A stretch of 35,967 bases of DNA, taken from Arthrobacter sp. RIT-PI-e. GTDB lineage: Bacteria > Actinomycetota > Actinomycetes > Actinomycetales > Micrococcaceae. Positions within the stretch are counted from its first letter, which is position 1; each line of letters begins with the position of its first letter. The stretch lies in NCBI RefSeq assembly GCF_001187915.1, contig NZ_LGIU01000060.1, positions 1-35,967 on the forward strand, given 5' to 3'. Below are positions 15,277 to 22,248 of the stretch, piece by piece. A model generated the notes under the pieces. The model made no database searches, was not told where the DNA came from, and saw only the letters and a list, made by a program, of their open reading frames with translations. The translations under genes and the position numbers were made by a program.

Positions 15277-15702
15277 ATGGATGAAGAGCGCCGTAGCGGC
15301 GGATTCAAAGTAACCGACCGGGTCGTATACACGCATCGTGATCCCAAGCGCCGAGACCGGGTGTTGGGCACGATAGTCGACCAAGCATTCGGACGAGACA
15401 GTAGGCATCTACCCATATGGCGCTTTGGCGTTGTCGCCGACGGTGAAACGACTAAGTGGCCGGCCGACCCAGAGGACCTTCAACTGGCCAGCCCTCAACT
15501 GATTGAGGAGATTACACAAGCACCAGCGCAACTACCCTCGAAAGAAGCAGCAGCACCCGCAACAGACATCCCCCTGGATCCGGACGCTTTCGATGAAGAA
15601 CCGCCTGAAAGTGGCACTCCTGATTACGCGGTTGAAATGAGGGAGTACCGCAAGAGACTGAGGCGGCATGAGATACTGAAAAAGCGCGATGAGCAGAAGT
15701 GA
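15277..15702 (+). CDS. Hypothetical acidic protein
   Basis: This 141-residue soluble protein has a compact N-terminal part (about 1-70: GFKVTDRVVYTHRDPKRRDRV, GTIVDQAFG, WRFGVVADGETTKWP) that looks like a small beta-barrel of the KOW or DUF1918 kind. That likeness is only an impression. Residues 75-115 are Ala/Pro/Glu-rich and probably disordered, and the end is a basic-acidic helix (YRKRLRRHEILKKRDEQK). I recognise no named family. The ATG at 15277 follows TAAGCT at leaderless spacing. It is monocistronic and two hairpins follow it. The opposite strand downstream carries the SRAP remnant. Confidence 0.65.
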   Translation: MDEERRSGGFKVTDRVVYTHRDPKRRDRVLGTIVDQAFGRDSRHLPIWRFGVVADGETTKWPADPEDLQLASPQLIEEITQAPAQLPSKEAAAPATDIPLDPDAFDEEPPESGTPDYAVEMREYRKRLRRHEILKKRDEQK

Positions 15703-15756
15703 CCCACCACTTTCCGCGGTGGCTTTTAGGGCGAGGTCAGCTCGCTTGGTCCTCCT

Positions 15757-15787
15757 AAACGGGCGCGATTAGCTCGGGCCCGTTTTT
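15757..15787. terminator. Bidirectional intrinsic terminator
   Basis: AAACGGGC (15757-15764) pairs with GCCCGTTT (15778-15785) followed by TT. A smaller stem (CCACC with GGTGG, followed by CTTTT) lies at about 15706-15727. Both can end the plus-strand gene at 15277-15702, and the A/T flanks also suit the minus-strand SRAP remnant. Confidence 0.75.
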
Positions 15788-15846
15788 GCGCACCGATCCA
15801 ATTTCTTTGATGATGATGCCTATGACAGGTTGAAATGGCCCCATAG

Positions 15847-15984
15847 TCACGGCTTAACCTGGACCCATCCACGGATCCGCGGGGCTTCTTGTGACGGTTT
15901 GAACTCGTCCTGGAATGTCTCGTCGACGCTAAACGAGTCCCGGATGGCGGCCTTATTGCCGGCGATTACGAAGCGTCCACACAC
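15847..15984 (-). pseudogene. SRAP (YedK/HMCES-type) N-terminal remnant
   Basis: A 45-residue frame starts GTG-Cys-Gly-Arg-Phe, the hallmark start of SRAP proteins. Their Cys2 becomes N-terminal and crosslinks abasic sites in single-stranded DNA. A good ribosome site (GGAAGGA) lies 8 nt before the GTG at 15984, which supports this start. The frame continues as VIAGNKAAIRDSFSVDETFQ and stops at TGA 15847 after about 45 of the usual 200 or more residues. The active-site Asn, Glu and His of the family are lost. It is a truncated gene, and a functional micro-protein is unlikely. It is too short to stand out as a gene on length alone. Confidence 0.55.
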
Positions 15985-16028
15985 GCCGGCGATCCTTCCA
16001 TAGGGCTTCCCCACGGTGGTGCACGGGC

Positions 16029-16529
16029 TCAGCTAGTTGACCACCCTTGCGCACGCACCCACGCGACGAGGCGTTGGTCCCGGTCCTTTCGAGCTTGATC
16101 CCTTGTGAGCTGGCGCGTGACTACTTTTGTACCAGCGCCTCGCACAAGAGTGCTCTCACCTACCTCTATCCACGATGCGTGCTGCGCTTTGCCGTGGTGC
16201 TTTCCTTCACACGAGCACGTGCAGTCGTCTCCCTCAGCCTTCCTGCACCGTAGATCGCACTTCTCTGCCTCGCTGTAGTGCATCTCAATGTCAACGCTTC
16301 CATCGCGTATGGCGATGGCCTCAGCGACGTCCGTGAGGTTTTCGCGGGCAATAGTCCAGTGACCTTCCCAGCCAGGCCGACCCTCGGGTGCGTCGACCCA
16401 TGTTGGCCGTATCGCTGCGCCTACTGCCGTCTTGAACATCGACTTGTTCGAGGGCTCATCACCCCGAGGACCTCGTAGTCCTCGTACTTGTATTCGCCCC
16501 CGTACCGGGCGCACTATCAGCGCGGTCAT
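16029..16529 (-). CDS. Cys-rich hypothetical protein, possibly frameshifted near its N-terminus
   Basis: This protein of about 166 residues starts at ATG 16529, chosen because TATGCT lies exactly 6 nt upstream (leaderless). Near residues 90-115 a cluster CDLRCRK...DDCTCSCEGKHHG carries five Cys and two His, probably a metal-binding knuckle common in phage and plasmid proteins. I know no function for it. Oddly, residues about 10-25 (RGRIQVRGLRGPRG) use rare codons, while the +1 frame over the same bases gives GEYKYEDYEVLG with ideal GC3 codons. The segment is bounded by GGGGG and GGGG runs, so it suggests two compensating frameshifts or sequencing errors. It is a single gene between the SRAP remnant and the second Abi gene. 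Confidence 0.6.
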   Translation of the reverse strand: MTALIVRPVRGRIQVRGLRGPRGDEPSNKSMFKTAVGAAIRPTWVDAPEGRPGWEGHWTIARENLTDVAEAIAIRDGSVDIEMHYSEAEKCDLRCRKAEGDDCTCSCEGKHHGKAQHASWIEVGESTLVRGAGTKVVTRQLTRDQARKDRDQRLVAWVRAQGWSTS

Positions 16530-16535
16530 GCGGAG

Positions 16536-16541
16536 AGCATA
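16536..16541 (-). promoter_or_regulatory. Leaderless promoter -10 element
   Basis: On the minus strand TATGCT ends 6 nt before the ATG at 16529. A TTGAGA hexamer lies 15 nt upstream as a possible -35. Confidence 0.5.
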
Positions 16542-16602
16542 GCGAAACAGATCGGATCTCAATCAGGCAATTCCACGGACAGCTGTACGGGTTGTCAGGG
16601 GT

Positions 16603-17610
16603 CTATGCTCGTGCTGGCGGCGGGGTGGGGTTCCAAAGCGGCTCCTCAGCCCATCCCTCTGGGAAGCCCATCGAGTTATGGGCGGTCAAGCCGTGTGCTA
16701 TCGGGAACTTCTTCATCAAAGTTGCGAAGGAACGCGGCCAGGGACTGTCTGGATCAATTTGAAGAACGAAGTAGGCAAGCAAGGCAGCCATGAAGTAAAG
16801 CTTGGATCGGTTCGCTTCTGTGAGTTCGGTCAGGTGCCTCACCTTCTCGCCAACCAAATTCGGCTTCATGCGACCTGGCGGGTATGCCATGACCCGATTC
16901 CAAACCCGACCGTGGTGCGCGCAGTGGTTTCGGAGGACGTTTAGAGATAGAAGCCAGCCATGTAGGAGCTTGCCGTCTCGTATGCCGAGAAGGTCTGCGA
17001 TTTTCTTCCTGTCCGTAGCATGGAGCAGGCTGTAAAGCCGGACAAGTGAACCAAACGAAAGGGTTTCTGTCGCGGCCCAGATGGGGAGATCACCGTCGTA
17101 GTTCAGCAGGAAATGCTTTACAAAATCTTCGTTTCGAGCATCATGCAAGTGCTTGTCGTAACGCCGGAGCCAGCTCTCATAAACGGTCGCGGCTGGATCG
17201 TCTTTGTCGACCGCCGAGCAAGCACTCTCATCCAGATGCTCCTTCATTAGGTGAACGAAAGGATCACGCTTCCCAGCTACGTAACCGATCTGTACGGCCA
17301 ATCCAACTTCTAGACACTCGAGACCATCCTGAAGGCACCTCCGCAGCTTCTGGTCGAATTCATAGAGGGCTAGTACGTCACTAAAACTGGTTCCCTCAAG
17401 GAACGAGTCTGATCGACCGTCGATCCCGCCTCGAGGACGAGCAGGATCTAGAGGGGCCCGGAAGGGGTAGCTGTAGGCAGACAACCTGTAGTAGCCGATG
17501 CGCTTGAGAGCGCGGAGGGCGATGCCACGGTCTGAGTACTGCATGCCGCGCTCTGCCATCCTCTGCAGCTGCTGGTCATACGGAAGGTGGGGCTTGGAGT
17601 ATCTGCGCAT
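16603..17610 (-). CDS. Abi family (AbiD/AbiF-type, Abi_2) protein
   Basis: This 335-residue protein matches the Abi_2 family of phage abortive-infection proteins. It starts with the family's opening RRYSKPHLPYDQQLQRMAER and has IGYYRLSAYSYPFR near residue 40. Near 225-245 it has the HEPN signature LRNHCAHHGRVWNR (R-x4-H), thought to make the RNase active site. The ATG at 17610 has a GAGGGA ribosome site, so the TTG one codon upstream is not needed. The length is normal for the family and no residue is missing. It is transcribed alone toward the Cys-rich gene. The role is inferred to be growth arrest of infected cells through RNA cleavage. Confidence 0.85.
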   Translation of the reverse strand: MRRYSKPHLPYDQQLQRMAERGMQYSDRGIALRALKRIGYYRLSAYSYPFRAPLDPARPRGGIDGRSDSFLEGTSFSDVLALYEFDQKLRRCLQDGLECLEVGLAVQIGYVAGKRDPFVHLMKEHLDESACSAVDKDDPAATVYESWLRRYDKHLHDARNEDFVKHFLLNYDGDLPIWAATETLSFGSLVRLYSLLHATDRKKIADLLGIRDGKLLHGWLLSLNVLRNHCAHHGRVWNRVMAYPPGRMKPNLVGEKVRHLTELTEANRSKLYFMAALLAYFVLQIDPDSPWPRSFATLMKKFPIAHGLTAHNSMGFPEGWAEEPLWNPTPPPARA

Positions 17611-17613
17611 CAA

Positions 17614-18062
17614 CGTCCCTCAGGTTAAACGAAAACCGACCCTTGAATGACCGGTGACGTAAAAGTCGTTGGCCAACAGAGGGGTCGGTGTTTATGATCT
17701 CAGCCTATACCACGCAACGGACAAGTACCTCATCCCCACGGAGCTAACGGGTGAGGCCGAGAAGTTCACCAGGGGATGACCGATTCTGCGCGAGGCGTCA
17801 CGCTTACGAGTTACTCAGTCCACTGTATTACAACCGATGGGATGCAACACACCGCGTCGAGACACAACCCCTCTCGCACCATCACTGGATACCTCTCGTC
17901 TCGCTACCATGCTTCACAAGTTCGGGTAGAATTTTGCGACGTTAGAGTCAGTTGCGAGACAAATTTTGGGAACTCGGTCAGCTCAATGACTGGTTCGGCT
18001 GCCTGAGTGAACTGTTGAGGTCTCGATGGAGCATCGACGAGGCGTTGATCGAAGGAGGAAGC
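17614..18062. other. Resolvase upstream region, candidate res site
   Basis: No gene is evident. Near the left end, CCGACCC (17636-17642) and GGGTCGG (17682-17688) form a long-loop dyad. Near the resolvase, AATTTTGCGAC (17930-17940), TTGCGAG (17952-17958) and AAATTTTGG (17961-17969) are related short blocks of the type that make up serine-resolvase subsites. GTTAGAGTC (17941-17949) also lies here. Confidence 0.35.
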
Positions 18063-18758
18063 GTGGCGAGGTTGATCGGGTATGCGCGGGTGTCGACCCG
18101 GGTGCAGGACACGGACCGGCAAGTTCAGGACCTTCTCACCGCCGGGGTGCGCCGTGATGACCTGTATGTCGATCAGGGGGTCAGTGGTGCCCAGGCACGC
18201 CGGCCACAGTTCGATCGGGCCCTGGAGGCGTTGCATGAGGGCGACACCCTGGTCGTGACCACGCTGGACCGGTTGGGTCGGTCGACGGCGAGCATGCTCG
18301 CCCTCGCCGACACCCTCCGCACCCAGAGCATCAACCTGCGGGTGCTGAACCTCGGTGGTGGGAATGTGGATACCGGCACGCCGATGGGGTCGATGGTCTT
18401 CACGGTCATGGCGGCCCTGTCGCAGATGGAGCTCGAGATCAAACGCGAACGCGTGACCGACTCCAACACCAAGCGCCGCGCTGCAGGCATGGACCTCGGC
18501 GGACGGCGTGAGACTTTCTCCGACAGCCAGGTCAGCAACGCCCGCCGGCTCATCGACCAGGGCCAGCCCGCCTCCCACGTCGCCCGGGACCTCGGTATGT
18601 CCAGGGCCACTCTCTACCGCAGGATTAACAACCTGGAGGCCCGTGAATGGTTGGCCACCCACCCTGTACCGACACCGCTACCGCTCGAGGACGTTGCGGA
18701 GCCGGGACCGTCGGTGCCGGTGAGTGCGCCGCACTCTGATGCCCGCCCTATGACATGA
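18063..18758 (+). CDS. Serine recombinase (resolvase/invertase family)
   Basis: This 231-residue small serine recombinase starts at GTG 18063 after a strong AAGGAGGAA ribosome site. The open frame upstream to 17952 is not needed. The catalytic domain opens with LIGYARVSTRVQDTDRQ (nucleophile Ser in ARVS) and continues with VDQGVSGAQARRPQFDRA, VVTTLDRLGRS and MELEIKRERV. The C-terminal helix-turn-helix is at about 155-195 (ASHVARDLGMSRATLYRRI). It cuts and rejoins DNA at paired sites through a phosphoserine link, and such proteins resolve cointegrates of transposons or plasmid multimers. A Pro-rich tail of about 35 residues follows the HTH. No transposase is adjacent. The strong hairpin at 18761 ends it. 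Confidence 0.9.
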   Translation: MARLIGYARVSTRVQDTDRQVQDLLTAGVRRDDLYVDQGVSGAQARRPQFDRALEALHEGDTLVVTTLDRLGRSTASMLALADTLRTQSINLRVLNLGGGNVDTGTPMGSMVFTVMAALSQMELEIKRERVTDSNTKRRAAGMDLGGRRETFSDSQVSNARRLIDQGQPASHVARDLGMSRATLYRRINNLEAREWLATHPVPTPLPLEDVAEPGPSVPVSAPHSDARPMT

Positions 18759-18760
18759 GG

Positions 18761-18795
18761 CAGCCTCAGCCCGTGGTTGACGGGCTGAGGCTGCT
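18761..18795. terminator. Perfect 15-bp terminator hairpin between convergent genes
   Basis: Bases 18761-18775 pair perfectly with 18781-18795 around a 5-nt loop. It lies 2 bp after the resolvase stop and about 60 bp beyond the end of the minus-strand secreted-protein gene, so it can serve both. Confidence 0.85.
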
Positions 18796-18852
18796 TCGGC
18801 GGTTCTGGTAAAGGCTGTGTTCAGGCATTCAGGCGTTCAGCCGTTGAAGCGT

Positions 18853-19173
18853 TTAGCCGTTGAGTCGGTGGACGTCGGTGACCCAGGTGATGCACCCGGT
18901 TTTGACTTTGAAGGATGATCCGTACCCGACGACGATGTCGCGGGTGAGTTGTGAGCCTTTCTTCAACCCGGCGCAGGAGTACCCGACCTTGATGGTCGCC
19001 CCGGGTGCGGGGTTGTCCGCGGTGCAGGATCCGACGATGTACTGACCGTCCGCTGCCAGGGATGAGCACCCACCGACGCCGGCTTGGGCTGCGGGGGCTG
19101 ATCCGATGAGCGCGGTCGCCCCGATCGCTGTTGCTGCGGCCACCGCGGCGATTCTTCTTCTCAGACTGTTCAT
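18853..19173 (-). CDS. Small secreted four-cysteine protein, copy A
   Basis: This 106-residue protein has a signal peptide (RRR, then AAVAAATAIGATALIGSA, cleavage near AQA at residue 31). The mature part of about 75 residues carries four cysteines in GGCSSL, VGSCTADNPAPGA, YSCAGL and KTGCITW, probably two disulfides. It is a paralog of the next gene upstream (19276-19611), sharing C-S/T-SL, GSCT..NP.PGA, and S.FKV..GC. I recognise no named family. An AAGGA ribosome site lies before the ATG at 19173. It is probably co-transcribed with copy B. The role could be an extracellular factor or envelope protein. A peptide toxin or inhibitor is possible, but nothing shows it. Confidence 0.75.
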   Translation of the reverse strand: MNSLRRRIAAVAAATAIGATALIGSAPAAQAGVGGCSSLAADGQYIVGSCTADNPAPGATIKVGYSCAGLKKGSQLTRDIVVGYGSSFKVKTGCITWVTDVHRLNG

Positions 19174-19275
19174 GATGTGTCCTTCCCCTGGGGCGAACGC
19201 ACGGGTTCACCCTTGACTGTGCTGGTCTAGGTTCGCCGGTGACTGTGCTGGTCCGGGTGTGATCAGTGTGGTGGC

Positions 19276-19611
19276 TCAGGTGGGGCTGTAGGTCACGTGG
19301 CTGGCCCCGCCGACACAGCCGTGGGCGACCTTGAAGGACATCCCACTGTTGAGCGTGACATTCACGTTCCTCGTGGCCCCGATGTGGCAGTCAACGATGA
19401 GCTTCAGTTTTGCCCCGGGCCCCGGGTTGGGGGGTGTGCAACTACCGGCTACGTACTTGTTCGGTGCACCCCAGGACTCATCGACCAGCGTCAACGACGT
19501 GCAGTGACCGATTCCTGCGGCCTGGGCCGGTGCCGGCGCTACAGCTACTGCCCCGAGTGAGCCCACGCCGATGGTCAACGCCATCAGTGCTGCTTTCGCT
19601 TTCCTCAACAT
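19276..19611 (-). CDS. Small secreted four-cysteine protein, copy B
   Basis: This 111-residue protein has a strong AGGAGGA ribosome site before ATG 19611. Its signal peptide (RKAKAALMALTIGVGSLGAVAVAPAPAQA) is cleaved after about residue 31. The mature part has Cys in GHCTSL, AGSCTPPNPGPGA, VDCHIGA and AHGCVGG, the same pattern as copy A, which shows a tandem duplication. The gap between the two genes has a 13-bp direct repeat (TGACTGTGCTGGT). The gene is divergent from a LuxR-type regulator at 19777, with an imperfect dyad at 19697-19717 between them, so that regulator is a likely controller. Confidence 0.75.
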   Translation of the reverse strand: MLRKAKAALMALTIGVGSLGAVAVAPAPAQAAGIGHCTSLTLVDESWGAPNKYVAGSCTPPNPGPGAKLKLIVDCHIGATRNVNVTLNSGMSFKVAHGCVGGASHVTYSPT

Positions 19612-19696
19612 CGTTCCTCCTCAGTCACCCGTCAATGGTGTGTTGTTATGACCAGCCTTCTTCACCCCAGGATCAGAAACAACGCCTCACGAGCAG

Positions 19697-19717
19697 GGTT
19701 AGACCTTCGGCTAAACC
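19697..19717. promoter_or_regulatory. Candidate operator between divergent genes
   Basis: GGTTAG and CTAAACC form an inverted repeat across an 8-nt centre. It lies about 90 bp from the secreted-protein start at 19611 and 60 bp from the LuxR-type gene at 19777. Such dyads are typical sites for dimeric HTH regulators. The assignment is by position only. Confidence 0.35.
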
Positions 19718-19776
19718 TTCCCTTGCCCCTCTAGGATCACGGAGGCAGGAACAACGACACAAAGGCAGGCACCGTA

Positions 19777-20523
19777 ATGGATCGGCTCAGCGATCACTGC
19801 GAAGAACTCCACGCAGCACTCACCCGGGAAGAGAACTTCGAGAAAACACCGGGCGGGCAATGGCTGGCCGGCACCTACCACGACATCGTTCCGGCGGTCC
19901 TGCACAACGTCCTGCACAGCGTCGACACCGGCAAATCCCTGAACCCCAGCATCATCGAAACAATCCGCTCCTCAGCTGCCACCACGACCGCACGCATACC
20001 TCTGCACACCGCGCTCCACGGTTCACTACCGGCCATCAAAGTATTCACAGCGTTCCTGCGCACACACCACACCACGATCCCCGCCCAACGGATGGCCCTG
20101 CTCCTGGGCCGCGCATCCATCATCACCGTCGAACTCTCCGGCTACTGGATCACCACCTGGACCACCACCAACACCACCAACACCGCTGATGCCGCTAATA
20201 CCGCCGGCGTGGTTGACCCGGTGACCGATCTGGTCCCCGTGAAAGGGCAACTAGAACAACCCGACCTCGACATGGTGCTCCTGGCCGCACAAGGCCAGTC
20301 GAACAACGAAATAGCCAAGAACACCGACTACAGCACCCAAGCCGTCACATGGCATCTAGGACGCACCATGCGCGCCTGGAACGTCACCAACCGTGCCAGC
20401 CTGATCAGCTCAGCACTCCTGCGCGGCGTCCTCCGTCCCCGCAACCCCATCACCTCCCACAACACCACACCACCCCCACCACCAGGGTCGGCAGAAACCC
20501 TCACTCCCCCTCCCACCAGCTAA
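19777..20523 (+). CDS. LuxR-type HTH transcriptional regulator
   Basis: This 248-residue protein has a C-terminal LuxR-like helix-turn-helix at about residues 165-220 (LDMVLLAAQGQSNNEIAKNT, then STQAVTWHLGRTMRAWNV and RASLISSALLRGVL). The N-terminal 120 residues are helical and contain no receiver Asp or known sensor motif I can name. A Thr/Asn-rich linker (TTNTTNTADAANTAG) joins the two parts and the C-terminal tail is Pro/Thr-rich. ATG 19777 has a poor ribosome site. It is divergent from the paired secreted proteins and is their probable regulator. The next gene downstream is lsr2. The 20524-20756 gap shows only an A/T-rich promoter-like stretch. Confidence 0.75.
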   Translation: MDRLSDHCEELHAALTREENFEKTPGGQWLAGTYHDIVPAVLHNVLHSVDTGKSLNPSIIETIRSSAATTTARIPLHTALHGSLPAIKVFTAFLRTHHTTIPAQRMALLLGRASIITVELSGYWITTWTTTNTTNTADAANTAGVVDPVTDLVPVKGQLEQPDLDMVLLAAQGQSNNEIAKNTDYSTQAVTWHLGRTMRAWNVTNRASLISSALLRGVLRPRNPITSHNTTPPPPPGSAETLTPPPTS

Positions 20524-20756
20524 AACACGATTCCTCGAAGAGGACTACCCAAAACCCGCCTATCACGCGACCATCAGCGGTATGTGCGTAATACGTGCAC
20601 GAACAAGTGGTGTCGATAGCTAATCGAGTACTGCGCCCCAGCGAAAACAAGTAGTCATAGAACGTGGAGTTTCTTCTGCCTCACAAACCTTTGCTACAGT
20701 CGACAATCAGGGGGAAAGAAATAATCACACCTTAAAACGATGTGGAGTAAAAAGTT

Positions 20757-21101
20757 ATGGCGCAAAAAGTACACGTACACCTCATTGACGACCTCACTGG
20801 CGGAGACGCAGACGAGACCGTGCGTTTCGGGCTCGACGGGACGAACTACGAGATCGACCTCACCACGGATAATGCCAACCAGCTGCGCTCCACCCTCTCC
20901 GAGTACGTGGACAAAGCTCGCAAAGCCAACAGTGGCGGGCGGAAGAGCCAGGGCGGGCAGAAGAACACCAGCACCGGCTCGGGCCGGTCCAAGGAAGAGA
21001 CCCAGGCCATTCGTCAGTGGGCCCAGGACAACGGTTACAACCCCAGCACCCGCGGACGGATCACCCAGTCCATCATCGACGCCTACAACCAAGCCCACTA
21101 G
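20757..21101 (+). CDS. lsr2: Lsr2 nucleoid-associated silencing protein
   Basis: This 114-residue protein is the actinobacterial H-NS analogue Lsr2. The N-terminal dimer/oligomer domain (about 1-55: VHVHLIDDLTGGDADETVRF, YEIDLT..NANQLRSTLSEYVDKAR) is joined by a Gly/Ser/Lys-rich linker to the C-terminal DNA-binding domain (about 78-114: SKEETQAIRQWAQDNGYN and RGRITQSIIDAYNQAH). The RGR loop that enters the AT-rich minor groove is intact. It silences horizontally acquired AT-rich DNA and may be a second, mobile copy that controls this island. GTGGAG about 10 nt before the ATG is the ribosome site, and the upstream region is A/T-rich, as expected for an autoregulated lsr2. Confidence 0.93.
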   Translation: MAQKVHVHLIDDLTGGDADETVRFGLDGTNYEIDLTTDNANQLRSTLSEYVDKARKANSGGRKSQGGQKNTSTGSGRSKEETQAIRQWAQDNGYNPSTRGRITQSIIDAYNQAH

Positions 21102-21250
21102 CAACGACCGCGTCCTGCCTCCCACACCCACGGACCGGCTACTCCTCCACCGCCCCCACCAGGGACGGCGGAAAGGGCATGACAGTCACGGGTAGGCAGG
21201 CTCAGACCTGTAATTCGGCACACCTCACTCACAAGAGATCGGAATCACTG

Positions 21251-21499
21251 ATGGGCTTATTCGGCAGAGGAGCCAAAGGCGCGGCCATCGCGGCTGCAGC
21301 AATGGGTTACGTGAAGAAGAACCCCGACAAGATCAAGAACGGGCTGACGAAAGCCGGGGACTTCGCGAACAAGAAAACCCACGGCAAATACACCCGACAG
21401 ATCACCGGGGCGCAAACCAAAGCCACCCAAGCCATCAACAAAGCCACTGGGGGTAACGGGCGCAACGGGATCGACCCCACACCCCCCTCGAACAGATAA
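21251..21499 (+). CDS. MT0933-type antitoxin-like small protein
   Basis: This 82-residue basic, Ala/Lys-rich protein has the pattern of the MT0933/Rv0909 antitoxin family: MGLF start, MGYVKKNPDKIKNGLTKAGD, FANKKTHGKYTRQI, then ATQAINKAT. Family members pair with a Rv0910-type toxin in mycobacteria, but no such toxin gene lies beside this one, and many actinobacterial copies are orphans of unknown use. ATG 21251 is preferred over the far upstream start because the family begins there and GATCGGA lies upstream. The open frame before it (from 21017) overlaps lsr2 and is not coding. The hairpin at 21556-21604 follows. Confidence 0.65.
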   Translation: MGLFGRGAKGAAIAAAAMGYVKKNPDKIKNGLTKAGDFANKKTHGKYTRQITGAQTKATQAINKATGGNGRNGIDPTPPSNR

Positions 21500-21555
21500 C
21501 CCAGTCCCCAAAGACCGACGCTCACCCAAAGATGCTCTGCTACCGCAGTAGCATC

Positions 21556-21604
21556 CACCGGTCGTCGCAACACCCGAGAGGTAAAAGAAGTGCGACGACC
21601 GGTG
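21556..21604. terminator. Perfect 14-bp inverted repeat
   Basis: CACCGGTCGTCGCA (21556-21569) and its exact complement at 21591-21604 flank 21 nt. It is probably the terminator of the antitoxin-like gene. The long loop also allows a protein-binding dyad. Confidence 0.55.
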
Positions 21605-21764
21605 AAATCCACACCATACTTTCTGGGCCACGCACCATTGAGGCGACGACCCAGGCGGACCGGCACACGAACGACGCCGCCCTGCCCGCGCAGCATGACT
21701 TAATGCACTCCCGGGGGATTATCGGCCCAACCACCCTGTTAGGGGCTACGGGCTCAAGCGCGGT

Positions 21765-21770
21765 TATGCT
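21765..21770 (+). promoter_or_regulatory. Leaderless promoter -10 element
   Basis: TATGCT, the same hexamer as at 16536-16541, ends 6 nt before the ATG at 21777. No ribosome site is present. Confidence 0.5.
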
Positions 21771-21776
21771 CAACCG

Positions 21777-22208
21777 ATGACGCCCACGGAAGCACAAGGG
21801 CCTTCGATGCACCTGCTAAGCCACGCAGCATGCGACCATGCACCACACGGTAAGAGCGACGGCTTCGTGCTCGTAGACCACGAGTACCGGGTCGAAGCCC
21901 ACCTACACGACGGCCTCGACGTCCACGAAGTAAACCTACTGGCCTTCCGCACCGCCCTACGAGCAATTAGCGGGTGGGAGAGCAAACCGGTCATCATCCA
22001 CATGGGAGCCATAACCGGTGTCAGCCTGACCGTCCGAAACCGATTAAGCAACTACACCCACCCCACTCCGGTCGCGGTCATCGGCTCAACACTCATGGAC
22101 GAAGTCATCGCCGCTTTCTTCCTCCGCTCCCCCACCCGCACCAAGTACTTCACCTCCCACGAAGACGCCCTGCACTGGCTCACGGACACACACCCCTCAC
22201 CCTCCTGA
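21777..22208 (+). CDS. STAS-like regulatory protein, copy 1
   Basis: This 143-residue protein alternates strands and helices like the SpoIIAA/STAS fold: YRVEAHLHDGLDVHEVNLLA, then KPVIIHMGAITGVSLTVRNR, PVAVIGSTLMDEVIAAFFL, and the ending TKYFTSHEDALHWLTD. The genes at 25196 and 26173 share the same order (KPV/PMLV.., GVS/SVS..R, AVIG/AALTG..DR, R.F/YFT..EAL.W). Similar proteins (DUF7793-like, sometimes called STAS/SEC14) are common in Arthrobacter relatives. No catalytic residues are seen. Partner switching with sigma regulators is a hypothesis. Leaderless expression is suggested by TATGCT 6 nt upstream. An IS256-like end begins about 14 bp after the stop. Confidence 0.65.
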   Translation: MTPTEAQGPSMHLLSHAACDHAPHGKSDGFVLVDHEYRVEAHLHDGLDVHEVNLLAFRTALRAISGWESKPVIIHMGAITGVSLTVRNRLSNYTHPTPVAVIGSTLMDEVIAAFFLRSPTRTKYFTSHEDALHWLTDTHPSPS

Positions 22209-22221
22209 GAAGTGCACAAAC

Positions 22222-22248
22222 CATACACCGTCTATCGAACAGGCCCCC
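22222..22248 (+). repeat. Solitary IS256-like right end
   Basis: CATACACCGTCTATCGAACAG followed by a C-rich tail matches the IS256-type ends at 103-128 and 303-327 in the same orientation. No transposase coding sequence precedes it, since the STAS-like gene does. The 22209-22462 stretch holds nothing else I can call. Confidence 0.5.

Noticed and set aside
19410-20189. Plus-strand frame running from the secreted-protein region into the LuxR-type gene
   Set aside because: It is a Pro/His/Arg-rich out-of-frame reading. It overlaps two genes with clear signals and has no domain.
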